A stretch of 25,400 nucleotides of DNA from Oscillospiraceae bacterium. Lineage in GTDB: Bacteria; Bacillota; Clostridia; Oscillospirales; Ruminococcaceae. The stretch covers positions 1-25,400 of the forward strand of contig JAHHUE010000017.1 of the NCBI GenBank assembly GCA_020024155.1, written 5' to 3'. Positions 1-8,182 of this stretch are shown in pieces (the first letter of the stretch is position 1; every line of letters begins with the position of its first letter). A program made the translations under genes and the position numbers. Under the pieces are notes generated by a model. It had not been told where the DNA came from, ran no database searches, and worked only from the letters and a program-made list of their open reading frames with translations.

Positions 1-66
1 ATATATAATACATATTAAAATTTTATGAATTCATATTATAAAATAATATGGTGTTTAATATAAAGC

Positions 67-97
67 TATTTAGTGGTACAATATAAATTACTAAATA
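67..97. repeat. 8-bp inverted repeat upstream of topB
   Basis: The arms TATTTAGT (67-74) and ACTAAATA (90-97) are perfect complements separated by 15 nt, and end about 7 nt before the topB Shine-Dalgarno. The surrounding 113 bases are nearly pure A/T and hold no other convincing signal. It could be an operator or just a chance palindrome in AT-rich DNA; no function is claimed. Confidence 0.3.
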
Positions 98-113
98 TGT
101 TATGGAGAAAAAA

Positions 114-2285
114 GTGAAACTTATTATTGCTGAAAAACCAGAACTTGCCAAAGCTATTGCAGCGGCTATATGCCCAAAACCATCCTTTAACAGAGATGGT
201 AGTATTTTGTGTGGAGAATATACTGTAATTTCTGCTTTTGGTCATTTATTTAAGCTTAAACAGCCAGAAGAATACGATATAAATCTTAAAAAGTGGAGAA
301 AAGAAGATTTGCCTATATTTTTTAACAATTGGCAGATTGTGCCTTCTCAAGATAAAATAGGCAGAGTAAATGTAATAGGCAATTTGTTAAAACAAACTGA
401 TTTTGTTATACATGCAGGTGACCCTGATGATGAAGGACAACTTCTAATAGATGAAATATTGGAGTATTTTGACTATAAAGGCACTGTTATGCGTTTATCT
501 ACAAATGACAACAACCCTGAATATATAAGAAAACAACTTAATAAAATGGAAGATAATAAACTTCATTTGCCTAATGGATACTCTGCAAGGGCAAGAAGTG
601 TTGCAGATTTTATAGTTGGTATAAATTATTCAAGATTTTTTACACTTTCAAATAGAACAAGAGATTTAATGAATGTGGGACGAGTTCAAACTCCAACACT
701 TGGGCTTGTAGTTGCAAGAGATATGCAAATAGAAAGCCATAAAAAGACCTGTTATTATGAGCTATATATTGATTTTAACGGTGAGTTAGATGGAGTAAGA
801 GCCAAATTTTATCCTAACCCTAATAGTCCTATTCTTGACGAAAATGGAAAAGTTTTGGATAAATCTATGCTTGAAAGAACCTTATCGTATTTAAAAAAGC
901 AGACACTTGATGTGAAAATTGAAAAAACAAATGCAAAAGAAAAGCCACCACTTCCGTTTAATCAGGTTGAGCTACAAACATATTGTGGTAATAAATTTGG
1001 ATATTCTTTGGAACAAACAAGTAAAGCTGCACAAGATTTGCGTGAAATATACAAAGCTATAACTTATAATCGTTCTAGCAGTAGATACCTTAATGAAGAG
1101 CATTATAAAGATGCTCCAAGAGTTGTAAGCAGTGTACTGAGCATAACAGGATTAGATATTCCAATTCTTGATTTAGGTATAAAATCTTCTTGTTTCCGTA
1201 AAGTTAAAGAGCCTCACCACGCTATAATACCAACTGGTACAAAAGTGGATTTGGAAAAGCTGTCAGAAGTTCAGAAAAACGTATATTTGTCTATATGTGT
1301 GTTTTATTTGGCACAATTTATGCCAGAGGCAGTGGATTTAAAGACAACATTAACTGTGCCACTTAAAAATAACAATATGATAAAAGCTCAAAGCTATTTA
1401 TGCAAAGAACAAGGATGGAGAAGTTATTTTAAAGAGAAAAATACAGAAGAAACACCACTTGATAAAATTCCGGCAGGCGAATATAAAGTTAATGTTGTAA
1501 ATGGTGAAATAAAAGAAGTTGAAACAAAGCCACCAAAAAGATATACAGAAATAACTCTTAATAAGGATATGACAAGCGTTGCTAAATATGTAAAAGACCC
1601 AGAAATAAAAGAGTTGTTGTTAAGAAAAGATAAAGACAGCGATAAAGATAAAGGTTCAATTGGAACAGAAAGTACAAGAACTTCAATTATTACAAATCTT
1701 ATATCAAGGGGATATATAGAGAAAAAAGGTAAAAATCTTATATCCACCAAGAAAGGTAGAGAGCTTTACAGCTGTTTACCAGATGAAATAAAAAAACCTG
1801 ATATGACAGCTAAGTGGTGGGCTATACAGGAAAAAATAAAGGAAAATGAAGCTACACCACAAGATTTATATAATGATGTACTTGAAACTGTAAATAAAAT
1901 AATTTCTCAAAAATATTCTTTTGCAATTGGAAAATCAAAATTTGAAAATGAAGTTCCATATAAAGATATGATTGTTGGAGTTTGTCCAAGATGTAAAGGA
2001 GAAATTTTGGAAAATTCTAAAGGGTTTAGCTGTATAAATTGGCAACAACCACATAATTGCAAATTTGTTATATGGAAAGAGCCACTTCAATTTAAAGAAA
2101 TGGGGCTTATTATAACAAAAGAAAATGCAAAAGATTTACTTTTGGGAAAAAGTACAGTTGCAAAAACAAAAGAAAGAGCTGTTGTAATAAAATTAGATGA
2201 CAGCGAAAAAGGTCAATATGGAGCAAAAATTATTATAGATAATGAAAATAATATAAAAGAAGAAATAACACAAATAACACTTTAA
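114..2285 (+). CDS. topB: DNA topoisomerase III (type IA, TopB family)
   Basis: This is a type IA topoisomerase that relaxes and decatenates DNA through a 5'-phosphotyrosine intermediate. The N-terminal TOPRIM domain starts LIIAEKPELA and carries the metal-binding motif DPDDEGQ at residues 103-109. A GRVQTPTLGLVV motif follows. The catalytic tyrosine is Y318 in ITYNRSSSRYLNEEHY, with the conserved Arg at 320. The C-terminus has one four-cysteine zinc-finger-like module (C624, C627, C640, C649). I start at GTG 114 because GGAG at 104-107 sits 6 nt before it and the protein then begins MKLIIAEKP, as is usual; the ATG at 102 lacks a ribosome site and its bases form part of that Shine-Dalgarno. 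The gene stands alone and ends in a strong terminator. Oddities are R-to-D in the TOPRIM motif (usual DPDREG) and Ser322 where the family normally has Asp. The NR(S)-type active site resembles TopB proteins of plasmids and integrative elements, but no such element is visible here. Confidence 0.93.
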   Translation: MKLIIAEKPELAKAIAAAICPKPSFNRDGSILCGEYTVISAFGHLFKLKQPEEYDINLKKWRKEDLPIFFNNWQIVPSQDKIGRVNVIGNLLKQTDFVIHAGDPDDEGQLLIDEILEYFDYKGTVMRLSTNDNNPEYIRKQLNKMEDNKLHLPNGYSARARSVADFIVGINYSRFFTLSNRTRDLMNVGRVQTPTLGLVVARDMQIESHKKTCYYELYIDFNGELDGVRAKFYPNPNSPILDENGKVLDKSMLERTLSYLKKQTLDVKIEKTNAKEKPPLPFNQVELQTYCGNKFGYSLEQTSKAAQDLREIYKAITYNRSSSRYLNEEHYKDAPRVVSSVLSITGLDIPILDLGIKSSCFRKVKEPHHAIIPTGTKVDLEKLSEVQKNVYLSICVFYLAQFMPEAVDLKTTLTVPLKNNNMIKAQSYLCKEQGWRSYFKEKNTEETPLDKIPAGEYKVNVVNGEIKEVETKPPKRYTEITLNKDMTSVAKYVKDPEIKELLLRKDKDSDKDKGSIGTESTRTSIITNLISRGYIEKKGKNLISTKKGRELYSCLPDEIKKPDMTAKWWAIQEKIKENEATPQDLYNDVLETVNKIISQKYSFAIGKSKFENEVPYKDMIVGVCPRCKGEILENSKGFSCINWQQPHNCKFVIWKEPLQFKEMGLIITKENAKDLLLGKSTVAKTKERAVVIKLDDSEKGQYGAKIIIDNENNIKEEITQITL

Positions 2286-2292
2286 GCTATGA

Positions 2293-2333
2293 TTTTTCCG
2301 GTAACAAATTTATGTTATCGGAAAAATTTTTTT
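2293..2333 (+). terminator. Rho-independent terminator of topB
   Basis: A 13-bp stem, TTTTTCCGGTAAC (2293-2305) against GTTATCGGAAAAA (2314-2326) with one G-T wobble and an 8-nt loop, is followed by seven T (2327-2333). It lies 7 nt after the topB stop and separates topB from the dcw cluster. Confidence 0.9.
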
Positions 2334-2433
2334 ATATTATTATTTATTGTAAAAACTTGTAACAAAATGTCAGAAAACCTTTTAAAATAGAGACTTTAGT
2401 ATAAATTATTTTGTGAATTTTTATTTGGGTATA

Positions 2434-2462
2434 TTGCAATTAAAATCTATATATGGTATTAT
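2434..2462 (+). promoter_or_regulatory. Candidate sigma-A promoter of the dcw cluster
   Basis: TTGCAA (2434-2439), a 17-nt spacer and TATTAT (2457-2462) give a good vegetative promoter. Transcription would start near 2469, immediately before the MraZ boxes and about 90 nt before mraZ. The stretch 2334-2433 upstream is AT-rich with no other feature I can support. Confidence 0.6.
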
Positions 2463-2471
2463 TTTTATATG

Positions 2472-2511
2472 AAAGTGGGTAAAAGTGGGTAATTGTGGAC
2501 AAGTTTCCACA
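2472..2511 (+). promoter_or_regulatory. MraZ operator: 10-nt-periodic GTGG boxes
   Basis: Two identical 10-mers AAAGTGGGTA (2472-2481, 2482-2491) are followed in phase by ATTGTGGACA (2492-2501), so GTGGG/GTGGG/GTGGA recur every 10 nt at 2475, 2485 and 2495. This is the arrangement bound by MraZ in front of its own operon in other bacteria (repeated GTGG cores one helical turn apart). An inverted core, TCCAC at 2506-2510, follows and makes TGTGGA-N6-TCCACA (2494-2511) a dyad with the third box. It lies between the predicted promoter and mraZ, consistent with autorepression of the cluster. Confidence 0.8.
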
Positions 2512-2560
2512 TAAGTGAAAAAACATACTTTTATATGACTTTGTGAAAGGGGAGTATATT

Positions 2561-2980
2561 ATGCTGTTTGGCAGATACGAATATTCAGTTGACGCAAAAA
2601 GCAGAGTGAACTTCCCTTCTAAACTTCGTGCTGAAATGGGCGAAACTTTCTATATAACCAAATGGCTTGATGGCTGTATTATTGGTTATGCAGAAAAAGA
2701 ATGGATGCGTATTGCAGAAATTCTAAAAGAAAAATCTATGGTTAAAACGCGTGATATTCAAAGAATGCTTTATGCAAACGCAATGGATGTTACACCAGAT
2801 AAACAAGGCAGAATATTATTGCCTCAATATCTTAAAGCTCACGCCAATATAACTAAAGATGTAATTATCATAGGCGCCGGAAATCATATCGAAATATGGG
2901 ACAAGGCCAGCTATGAAGAAAAAGAAAATAGTATGGATTTTGCCGACATTGAACAGGCAATGGAAGAACTGGAGTTTTAA
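2561..2980 (+). CDS. mraZ: Transcriptional regulator MraZ
   Basis: MraZ is the DNA-binding repressor that opens the dcw cluster and controls its transcription. The 139-residue product begins MLFGRYEYSVDAKSR and has two SpoVT/AbrB-like half-domains, each with the diagnostic DxxxR motif: D11-R15 (DAKSR) and D80-R84 (DKQGR). The ATG at 2561 is preceded by AAAGGGGAG (2546-2554) with 6 nt spacing. An in-frame GTG at 2543 would add six residues but overlaps this ribosome site, so I reject it. The length is normal for the family. The in-phase GTGG boxes just upstream are its expected target. The stop is 1 nt before the rsmH ATG, whose ribosome site lies within the end of mraZ, implying translational coupling. 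Confidence 0.96.
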   Translation: MLFGRYEYSVDAKSRVNFPSKLRAEMGETFYITKWLDGCIIGYAEKEWMRIAEILKEKSMVKTRDIQRMLYANAMDVTPDKQGRILLPQYLKAHANITKDVIIIGAGNHIEIWDKASYEEKENSMDFADIEQAMEELEF

Positions 2981-2981
2981 A

Positions 2982-3908
2982 ATGAGTGAATTTAGCCATA
3001 AATCAATAATGTTGTCTCAATGTATAGAAGGGCTTAACATTAAACCTGATGGAATATATGTAGACGGTACATGTGGTGGAGCTGGTCACTCAAAAGAAAT
3101 TGCAAAGTGTCTTACAACTGGTATGCTTTATGGTTTGGACCAAGACCCTGATGCAGTGGCTGTGGCAACAGAAAGACTCAAAGGACTTCCGGCAAAAGTT
3201 ATACAGACTAATTTTAGACAAGCTAAATATGCTCTTGCAAAAGAGGGCGTAGAAAAAATAGATGGCGTTTTGCTTGATCTTGGTGTTTCAAGTTATCAGC
3301 TTGATACAGCAGAAAGAGGTTTTAGCTATAACGCAGACGCTTTTCTTGATATGAGAATGTCAAAAGAAGGACCAACAGCAGCAGACCTTGTAAATAATCT
3401 TTCTATTCAGGAAATTACGGATATTTTACGAGATTATGGCGAAGAAAAATTTGCTTATGGAATAGCCAAAAAAATTGTTGCATACAGAGAAAATACACCG
3501 ATTACAACAACTACTCAGTTAAGTGAAATTGTAAACAGTGCATATCCAGCAGCAGAAAGAAGAAAAAGTAAAAATCCTTCAAGAAAAACATTTCAGGCTT
3601 TAAGAATTGCAGTTAATGATGAACTTGGCGCACTTAAAGATGCTTTGGAAGAAATGTTTGAAATGCTTAATTCAGGTGGCAGAATGTGTATTATAACATT
3701 CCATTCGTTAGAGGACAGAATAGTAAAGCAGTATTTTAAAGAGCTTACTATATCTTGTACATGTCCTAAGGAATTGCCTATATGCGTTTGCGGAGGAAAG
3801 GCGAAAGGTAAACTTATTACAAGAAAACCTATTGAGCCAGATGAACAGGAACAAGAAGAAAATCGCAGAAGCAGAAGTGCTAAACTGCGAATTATAGAAA
3901 AATTGTAA
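2982..3908 (+). CDS. rsmH: 16S rRNA (cytosine1402-N4)-methyltransferase RsmH (MraW)
   Basis: RsmH uses S-adenosylmethionine to methylate N4 of C1402 in the 16S rRNA decoding centre. The 308-residue protein starts MSEFSHKSIMLSQ. It carries the SAM-binding motif YVDGTCGGAGHS (residues 26-37), GLDQDPDA, LLDLGVSSYQLD, the FQALRIAVNDEL helix and ITFHSLEDRIVK, in family order. The C-terminus has a Cys-rich stretch (CTCP...CVCGG) before the usual KPIEP segment. I chose ATG 2982 because GGAG (2971-2974) lies 7 nt before it; an in-frame extension back into mraZ (from 2913) has no support. It is the second gene of the cluster in the standard order and has no direct role in division. Confidence 0.96.
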   Translation: MSEFSHKSIMLSQCIEGLNIKPDGIYVDGTCGGAGHSKEIAKCLTTGMLYGLDQDPDAVAVATERLKGLPAKVIQTNFRQAKYALAKEGVEKIDGVLLDLGVSSYQLDTAERGFSYNADAFLDMRMSKEGPTAADLVNNLSIQEITDILRDYGEEKFAYGIAKKIVAYRENTPITTTTQLSEIVNSAYPAAERRKSKNPSRKTFQALRIAVNDELGALKDALEEMFEMLNSGGRMCIITFHSLEDRIVKQYFKELTISCTCPKELPICVCGGKAKGKLITRKPIEPDEQEQEENRRSRSAKLRIIEKL

Positions 3909-3923
3909 AGGATAGAAGAAAAA

Positions 3924-4394
3924 ATGGACTTACAAAATGTTGCATACGACTTGTCTATTTATGATACTCAAGTAGAGAAAAGAGAAAAAGAAGAACAGAA
4001 ACATCAAGCAAAAGTTATAAAAATTAAGAACAAGCGCACATTTAAAAATATTGTTAATATTATGTCCATAGCAGTTATTGTAAGTTTAGTTATAGGCGTT
4101 ATTTACACCAATGCTGAAATTACTCAAACAGCTAACAGTATAGAAAAAGTTAAAAATTCTATAACTGAAATTGAAAGTGAAAAGGCATATTTGGAGTTTA
4201 CCCTTGAAAGTAAAATGACTCTCAATGAAGTAGAAGATTATGCAGTTGGTGTTCTTGGAATGGTAAAAATGGATTCTTCACAATTGGAATATGTGGAGAT
4301 TGAAAATGAAAATAAAATTGAAAAAAACGATGATAATTTGACAGACAAAATAGAGAAGGCAGTGCAGCCAGTTTTGTCATATTTTAAACCATAA
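3924..4394 (+). CDS. ftsL: FtsL-type septum formation initiator
   Basis: This is a small bitopic division protein of the FtsL type. It has an acidic/basic cytoplasmic N-terminus (residues 1-42), one membrane segment at about 43-62 (rich in I/V/S) and an external coiled-coil-like part at about 66-105, then a short variable tail. FtsL works with DivIC and FtsQ/DivIB to recruit and activate FtsW and the septal PBP. Sequence similarity in this family is weak, so the call rests on topology, size (156 aa) and position between rsmH and the PBP gene. An AAAGGAT ribosome site lies about 10 nt before ATG 3924. A stem-loop follows the gene. Confidence 0.85.
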   Translation: MDLQNVAYDLSIYDTQVEKREKEEQKHQAKVIKIKNKRTFKNIVNIMSIAVIVSLVIGVIYTNAEITQTANSIEKVKNSITEIESEKAYLEFTLESKMTLNEVEDYAVGVLGMVKMDSSQLEYVEIENENKIEKNDDNLTDKIEKAVQPVLSYFKP

Positions 4395-4413
4395 AAAAAT
4401 ATACATAACATTA

Positions 4414-4446
4414 AAGGGTTTACAATATCGTAAACCCTTATTGTTC
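4414..4446 (+). terminator. Stem-loop between ftsL and the PBP gene
   Basis: A perfect 10-bp stem, AAGGGTTTAC (4414-4423) and GTAAACCCTT (4430-4439), with a 6-nt loop is followed by ATTGTTCT, a poor T-tract. It lies in the 95-nt gap inside the dcw cluster. It could be a partial terminator that lowers expression of downstream genes, or an RNA processing site. I see no convincing new promoter in the remaining 44 nt. Confidence 0.55.
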
Positions 4447-4489
4447 TATTATAAGCAGTGCAATTTTTTGTAAAATGAGGTCGTAAATA

Positions 4490-6721
4490 GTGAGCAAAAA
4501 ACCAATGAAACCACAAAATAGAGTTACTAGATCTATGGTAATACGTTCTAAAATTGTTATATTAGTATTTATGCTTTTTTGTGTATTTATTGTTTCCAAT
4601 ATGGTAAATGTGCAGATAGTAAATTATGAGGAATATAAAGCCAAAGCATCTTCTGTTCAATTAAGAGATACAAAAATTTCCCCAAAACGAGGCACAATTT
4701 ATGATGCCAATATGAAAGTTCTTGCACAAAGTGCAACAGTGTGGACAGTTTTTGTTTCTCCTGCTGACAGTAAACCTGAGCAGCATGAAATGATTGCTGC
4801 AAAACTTGAAGAAATTCTTGGCGTTGAAAAACAAAAAACTTTGGATAAATTGAAAAAAACTAGTAGTTATTATGAGGTTATACAGTATAAAATTGATAAA
4901 CCAGAAGCAGATGCAATAAGAAAATTTTGCTCAGAAGAAAAAATTCTTGGTGTTAACCTTATGGAAGACTATAAGAGATATTATCCTTACGGAGATTTTG
5001 CTGCAACAATACTTGGTTTTTGTGGAACAGATAACCAAGGTCTTGCAGGTCTTGAAAGTTTTTATAATGAAGAGCTTACAGGTATTCAAGGCAGAATTAT
5101 CTCTGCTAAAAATGGGTTGGGTCTTGATATGGGATACCAGTATGAAGAGCTTAATGCTGCTCGTAATGGATATAGCCTTGTCACAACAATAGATGAAACT
5201 ATACAGCATTTTCTTGAACGCAGTCTTTCAAGTAAAGTTATAGATTATAATGTTCAACACCGTGCAGTTGGTATTGTAATGGACGTAAAAACAGGTGCGA
5301 TATTGGCAATGAGTACAAAGCCAGATTTTGACCCTAACGAACCGTTTACAATACATGACCCAAAGGTTGCAGAAGCTATTGCCGCTATTACTGATGAAAC
5401 TGAAAAAAATAACGCTATAAGCCAAGCAAGACAATCACAGTGGAGAAATAAAGCAGTATCAGACTTGTACGAACCTGGTTCGGTTTTTAAAATTGTAACT
5501 GCTGTTTCTACTTTGGACTCTGGTGTGGCTACAACACATACAAGTTTTAACTGTAAAGGTTATGTTGAAATTGGTGGTTGGCGTATAAAATGTAATCAGC
5601 GTTCCGGACACGGCGTGTTGTCCTTTGAACAGGCTTTGATGAACTCCTGTAATCCTGCGTTTATAGATATGGGTCAGCGTATGGGTATAGAAACATTTGT
5701 TGATTATTTTGAATCATTTGGCCTTTCAGAAAAAACAGGTATAGATTTACCAGGTGAGCAAAAAAGTCTTACTTATACTGCTAAAACTATGACAGAAACA
5801 AGTTTGGCAAGTAACTCTTTTGGTCAGACTTTTAAAATCACACCAATACAAATGATTACAGCAGTTGCAACTGCTGTTAACGGTGGTCAATTGGTTCAAC
5901 CGCATATAGTATCAAAATTAGTTGATGAAGACGGAAATATGGTTAAAGACCTTACACCAGAACCAAAAAGACAGGTAATAAGCGAAGAAGTAAGTAAACA
6001 AGTTTGTGAAATGCTTTATAAAAACGGTAACACAGAAGAAGGTCATGGTAAACACGCTTATGTTGCAGGATACCGTGTTGGTGGTAAAAGTGGTACTAGT
6101 GAAAAATTGGATACTGAAATGGATGATGACTATATCGCTTCATTTGTTGGTGTTGCACCTTGTGATGACCCAGAAATAGCAATTCTTATATTCTTTGATG
6201 AACCAAGAACAACAACATATTATGGTGGCCCTCTTGCTGGTCCTGTTGTTGGTGAACTTATGGGCGAAATCTTGCCATATTTAGGCGTAGAACCAAAATA
6301 TACAGAATCAGAAAAAGCAAATATAAGTGTATATGTTCCATCAGTTGAAGGTAAAGACCTTACAGATGCAAGGGTACAATTGCAACGTAGTGGTTTTTTG
6401 GTAAAAGTTGTTGGTAGTGGCAGCACTGTTGTGTCACAATTCCCAACAAATGTAAATAAAGTGCAAAAAGGTAGCACAGTTATACTTTATACAGACACTC
6501 AAATGGAAAATGTTATGGTTACTATGCCACAACTTATAAATCAATCTCCATCACAAGCAGAAAGCGTGCTTAAAGGTCTTGGGTTAAATGTAGATATGTT
6601 GGGAGTGTCAAGCAGTAATGCAAGAGCTATTGTTTCTGCTCAAGATATACCAGCCGGAGATAAAATTCCTATGGGTACTGTTGTAAAACTTACATTATCA
6701 GATACAGGCGATTTTGAATAA
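4490..6721 (+). CDS. pbpB: Class B penicillin-binding protein with two PASTA domains (FtsI/PBP2B/SpoVD family)
   Basis: This DD-transpeptidase cross-links septal peptidoglycan on the outer face of the membrane. A short basic N-terminus is followed by one membrane anchor (residues 22-43), a dimerisation/pedestal domain (DTKISPKRGTIYD onward) and the transpeptidase domain. That domain has SVFK with Ser331 nucleophile and Lys334, SCN at 386-388 and KSGT at 533-536. Two PASTA modules follow at about 613-676 and 676-738. The start is GTG 4490 with an ATGAGGT ribosome site. Two PASTA domains match B. subtilis PBP2B rather than SpoVD, which has one. This cluster has only one such gene, so it may serve vegetative septation, spore cortex synthesis, or both; sequence alone does not decide. 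All catalytic residues are present. Confidence 0.93.
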   Translation: MSKKPMKPQNRVTRSMVIRSKIVILVFMLFCVFIVSNMVNVQIVNYEEYKAKASSVQLRDTKISPKRGTIYDANMKVLAQSATVWTVFVSPADSKPEQHEMIAAKLEEILGVEKQKTLDKLKKTSSYYEVIQYKIDKPEADAIRKFCSEEKILGVNLMEDYKRYYPYGDFAATILGFCGTDNQGLAGLESFYNEELTGIQGRIISAKNGLGLDMGYQYEELNAARNGYSLVTTIDETIQHFLERSLSSKVIDYNVQHRAVGIVMDVKTGAILAMSTKPDFDPNEPFTIHDPKVAEAIAAITDETEKNNAISQARQSQWRNKAVSDLYEPGSVFKIVTAVSTLDSGVATTHTSFNCKGYVEIGGWRIKCNQRSGHGVLSFEQALMNSCNPAFIDMGQRMGIETFVDYFESFGLSEKTGIDLPGEQKSLTYTAKTMTETSLASNSFGQTFKITPIQMITAVATAVNGGQLVQPHIVSKLVDEDGNMVKDLTPEPKRQVISEEVSKQVCEMLYKNGNTEEGHGKHAYVAGYRVGGKSGTSEKLDTEMDDDYIASFVGVAPCDDPEIAILIFFDEPRTTTYYGGPLAGPVVGELMGEILPYLGVEPKYTESEKANISVYVPSVEGKDLTDARVQLQRSGFLVKVVGSGSTVVSQFPTNVNKVQKGSTVILYTDTQMENVMVTMPQLINQSPSQAESVLKGLGLNVDMLGVSSSNARAIVSAQDIPAGDKIPMGTVVKLTLSDTGDFE

Positions 6722-6733
6722 TAAGGAGTAATT

Positions 6734-8182
6734 ATGGACGCATTGACTTTGTTAAAAGAAATTAAATATGAAGGAACTGTAAAAAACTGTGACATAAATT
6801 TTGTTACAGACGATTCCAGAAAAGTTTGCAAAGGTTGTGCGTTTGTATGTAGCAAAGGTGCAAATTTTGATGGACACTCATTTGCTGAAAAAGCTGTTGA
6901 ACTTGGTGCAAGTCTTATTGTTGCAGAACATGATACTGGTGTTGAAAATCAAATTATAGTTGAGAACTCTAAAAAAGCGTATGCTTTATTATGTGGTAAT
7001 TTGTTTGATAATCCTGCCAGAAAAATGAAAATGATAGGTATAACAGGCACAAACGGAAAAACAACATCCACATACCTTATAAAAAATATACTTGAACAAC
7101 AAGGTAAAAAAGTTGGTCTTATTGGTACAATAAAAAATATGATTGACCAACAGGATATACCGGCAAAATACACAACTCCTCAAGCTTATGAACTTAATGT
7201 TCTTTTAAATCAAATGTACAAAACTGGTTGTGAGTATGTTGTAATGGAAGTTTCAAGTATGGCTCTTGTTCAGCATAGACTTTATGGTATAAATTTTGAT
7301 GTTTCAATTTTTACAAACCTTACTCAGGACCATCTTGATTATCATAAAACTATGGAGCAATACTTTAAAGCAAAGTGTATACTTTTAGATAATAGCAAAA
7401 ATGTTGTTGTTAATATTGATGATGAATACGGTAAAAGAATAAGCCAAGAATATAAAAATAAAGAACAAAATGTTATAACTTTTTCAATTAACGATGACGA
7501 AGCAGATTTTACAGCCAAAAATGTTCAGCTTACTGGAACAAGTTCAAAATTTGTTATGGTAAGTAAAGATACAATAAATCGTGTAGAATTTCCAATGCCT
7601 GGTGCATATTCAGTTCATAATGCAATGGGGGCTGCTATCGCTTGCAATTGCCTTGGATTTGACTTAGGTAATATTTGCGAAAGCTTAAAAAATTCATCTG
7701 GCGTAAAGGGAAGATGTGAAGTTTTGGTCAAAGAACCATTTACAGTTATATGTGACTATGCACATACACCTGATGGACTTGAAAATGTGTTGAGTGGTAT
7801 CAAACCTTTTGCAACCAACAGACTTGTGGTTTTGTATGGTTGTGCAGGTGAAAGAGACCCTAAAAAACGTATAATTATGACTAATGCAGTAATCAAATAT
7901 GCTGATTTTGCAGTTCTTACAAGTGATAATCCAAGAGGGGAAGACCCATGGAAGATTTTAGATGATGCAAAAGAACCACTTATTGAAAATGATATACCTC
8001 ATATTATAGAGGTGGATAGAAGAAAAGCAATAAAAATGGCTTTGGATTTGCTTGAATCTGGTGATATCCTTATTATGTGTGGTAAGGGACATGAAGATTA
8101 TCAAGTAATTGATAAGGTAACTTTATATCTTGATGAGCATCAGATTGTAAAAGAATATATGAGAAAAAGGAATGAGAAATAA
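6734..8182 (+). CDS. murE: UDP-MurNAc-L-Ala-D-Glu:meso-diaminopimelate ligase MurE
   Basis: This cytoplasmic ATP-dependent ligase adds the third residue of the peptidoglycan stem peptide. The Mur-ligase ATP loop GTNGKT is at residues 105-110 and is followed by TTPQAYELN. TNLTQDHLDYH and YAHTPDGLENVL mark the central and C-terminal domains. The substrate motif DNPR at 398-401 is the signature of meso-diaminopimelate enzymes (lysine enzymes lack the Arg), so the cell wall is predicted to be of the meso-DAP type. Its length of 482 aa is normal. The ATG has a strong AAGGAGT site 4-5 nt upstream. The stop codon directly abuts the murF start, so the two genes should be translationally coupled. Confidence 0.97.
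   Translation: MDALTLLKEIKYEGTVKNCDINFVTDDSRKVCKGCAFVCSKGANFDGHSFAEKAVELGASLIVAEHDTGVENQIIVENSKKAYALLCGNLFDNPARKMKMIGITGTNGKTTSTYLIKNILEQQGKKVGLIGTIKNMIDQQDIPAKYTTPQAYELNVLLNQMYKTGCEYVVMEVSSMALVQHRLYGINFDVSIFTNLTQDHLDYHKTMEQYFKAKCILLDNSKNVVVNIDDEYGKRISQEYKNKEQNVITFSINDDEADFTAKNVQLTGTSSKFVMVSKDTINRVEFPMPGAYSVHNAMGAAIACNCLGFDLGNICESLKNSSGVKGRCEVLVKEPFTVICDYAHTPDGLENVLSGIKPFATNRLVVLYGCAGERDPKKRIIMTNAVIKYADFAVLTSDNPRGEDPWKILDDAKEPLIENDIPHIIEVDRRKAIKMALDLLESGDILIMCGKGHEDYQVIDKVTLYLDEHQIVKEYMRKRNEK

Noticed and set aside
1..101. AT-rich palindromes at the window start as a terminator of an upstream gene
   Set aside because: CATATTA/TAATATG near 32-50 has no T-tract and no visible upstream gene, so a terminator call cannot be supported.
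114..2285. topB as part of a conjugative or integrative element
   Set aside because: The active-site form recalls mobile-element TopB proteins, but there are no relaxase, integrase, att-like repeats or conjugation genes in view, and the neighbour is the core dcw cluster.
2472..2511. Short GTGG repeats as a CRISPR fragment or iteron origin
   Set aside because: The units are only 10 nt, there are no spacers or rep gene, and the placement before mraZ explains them.
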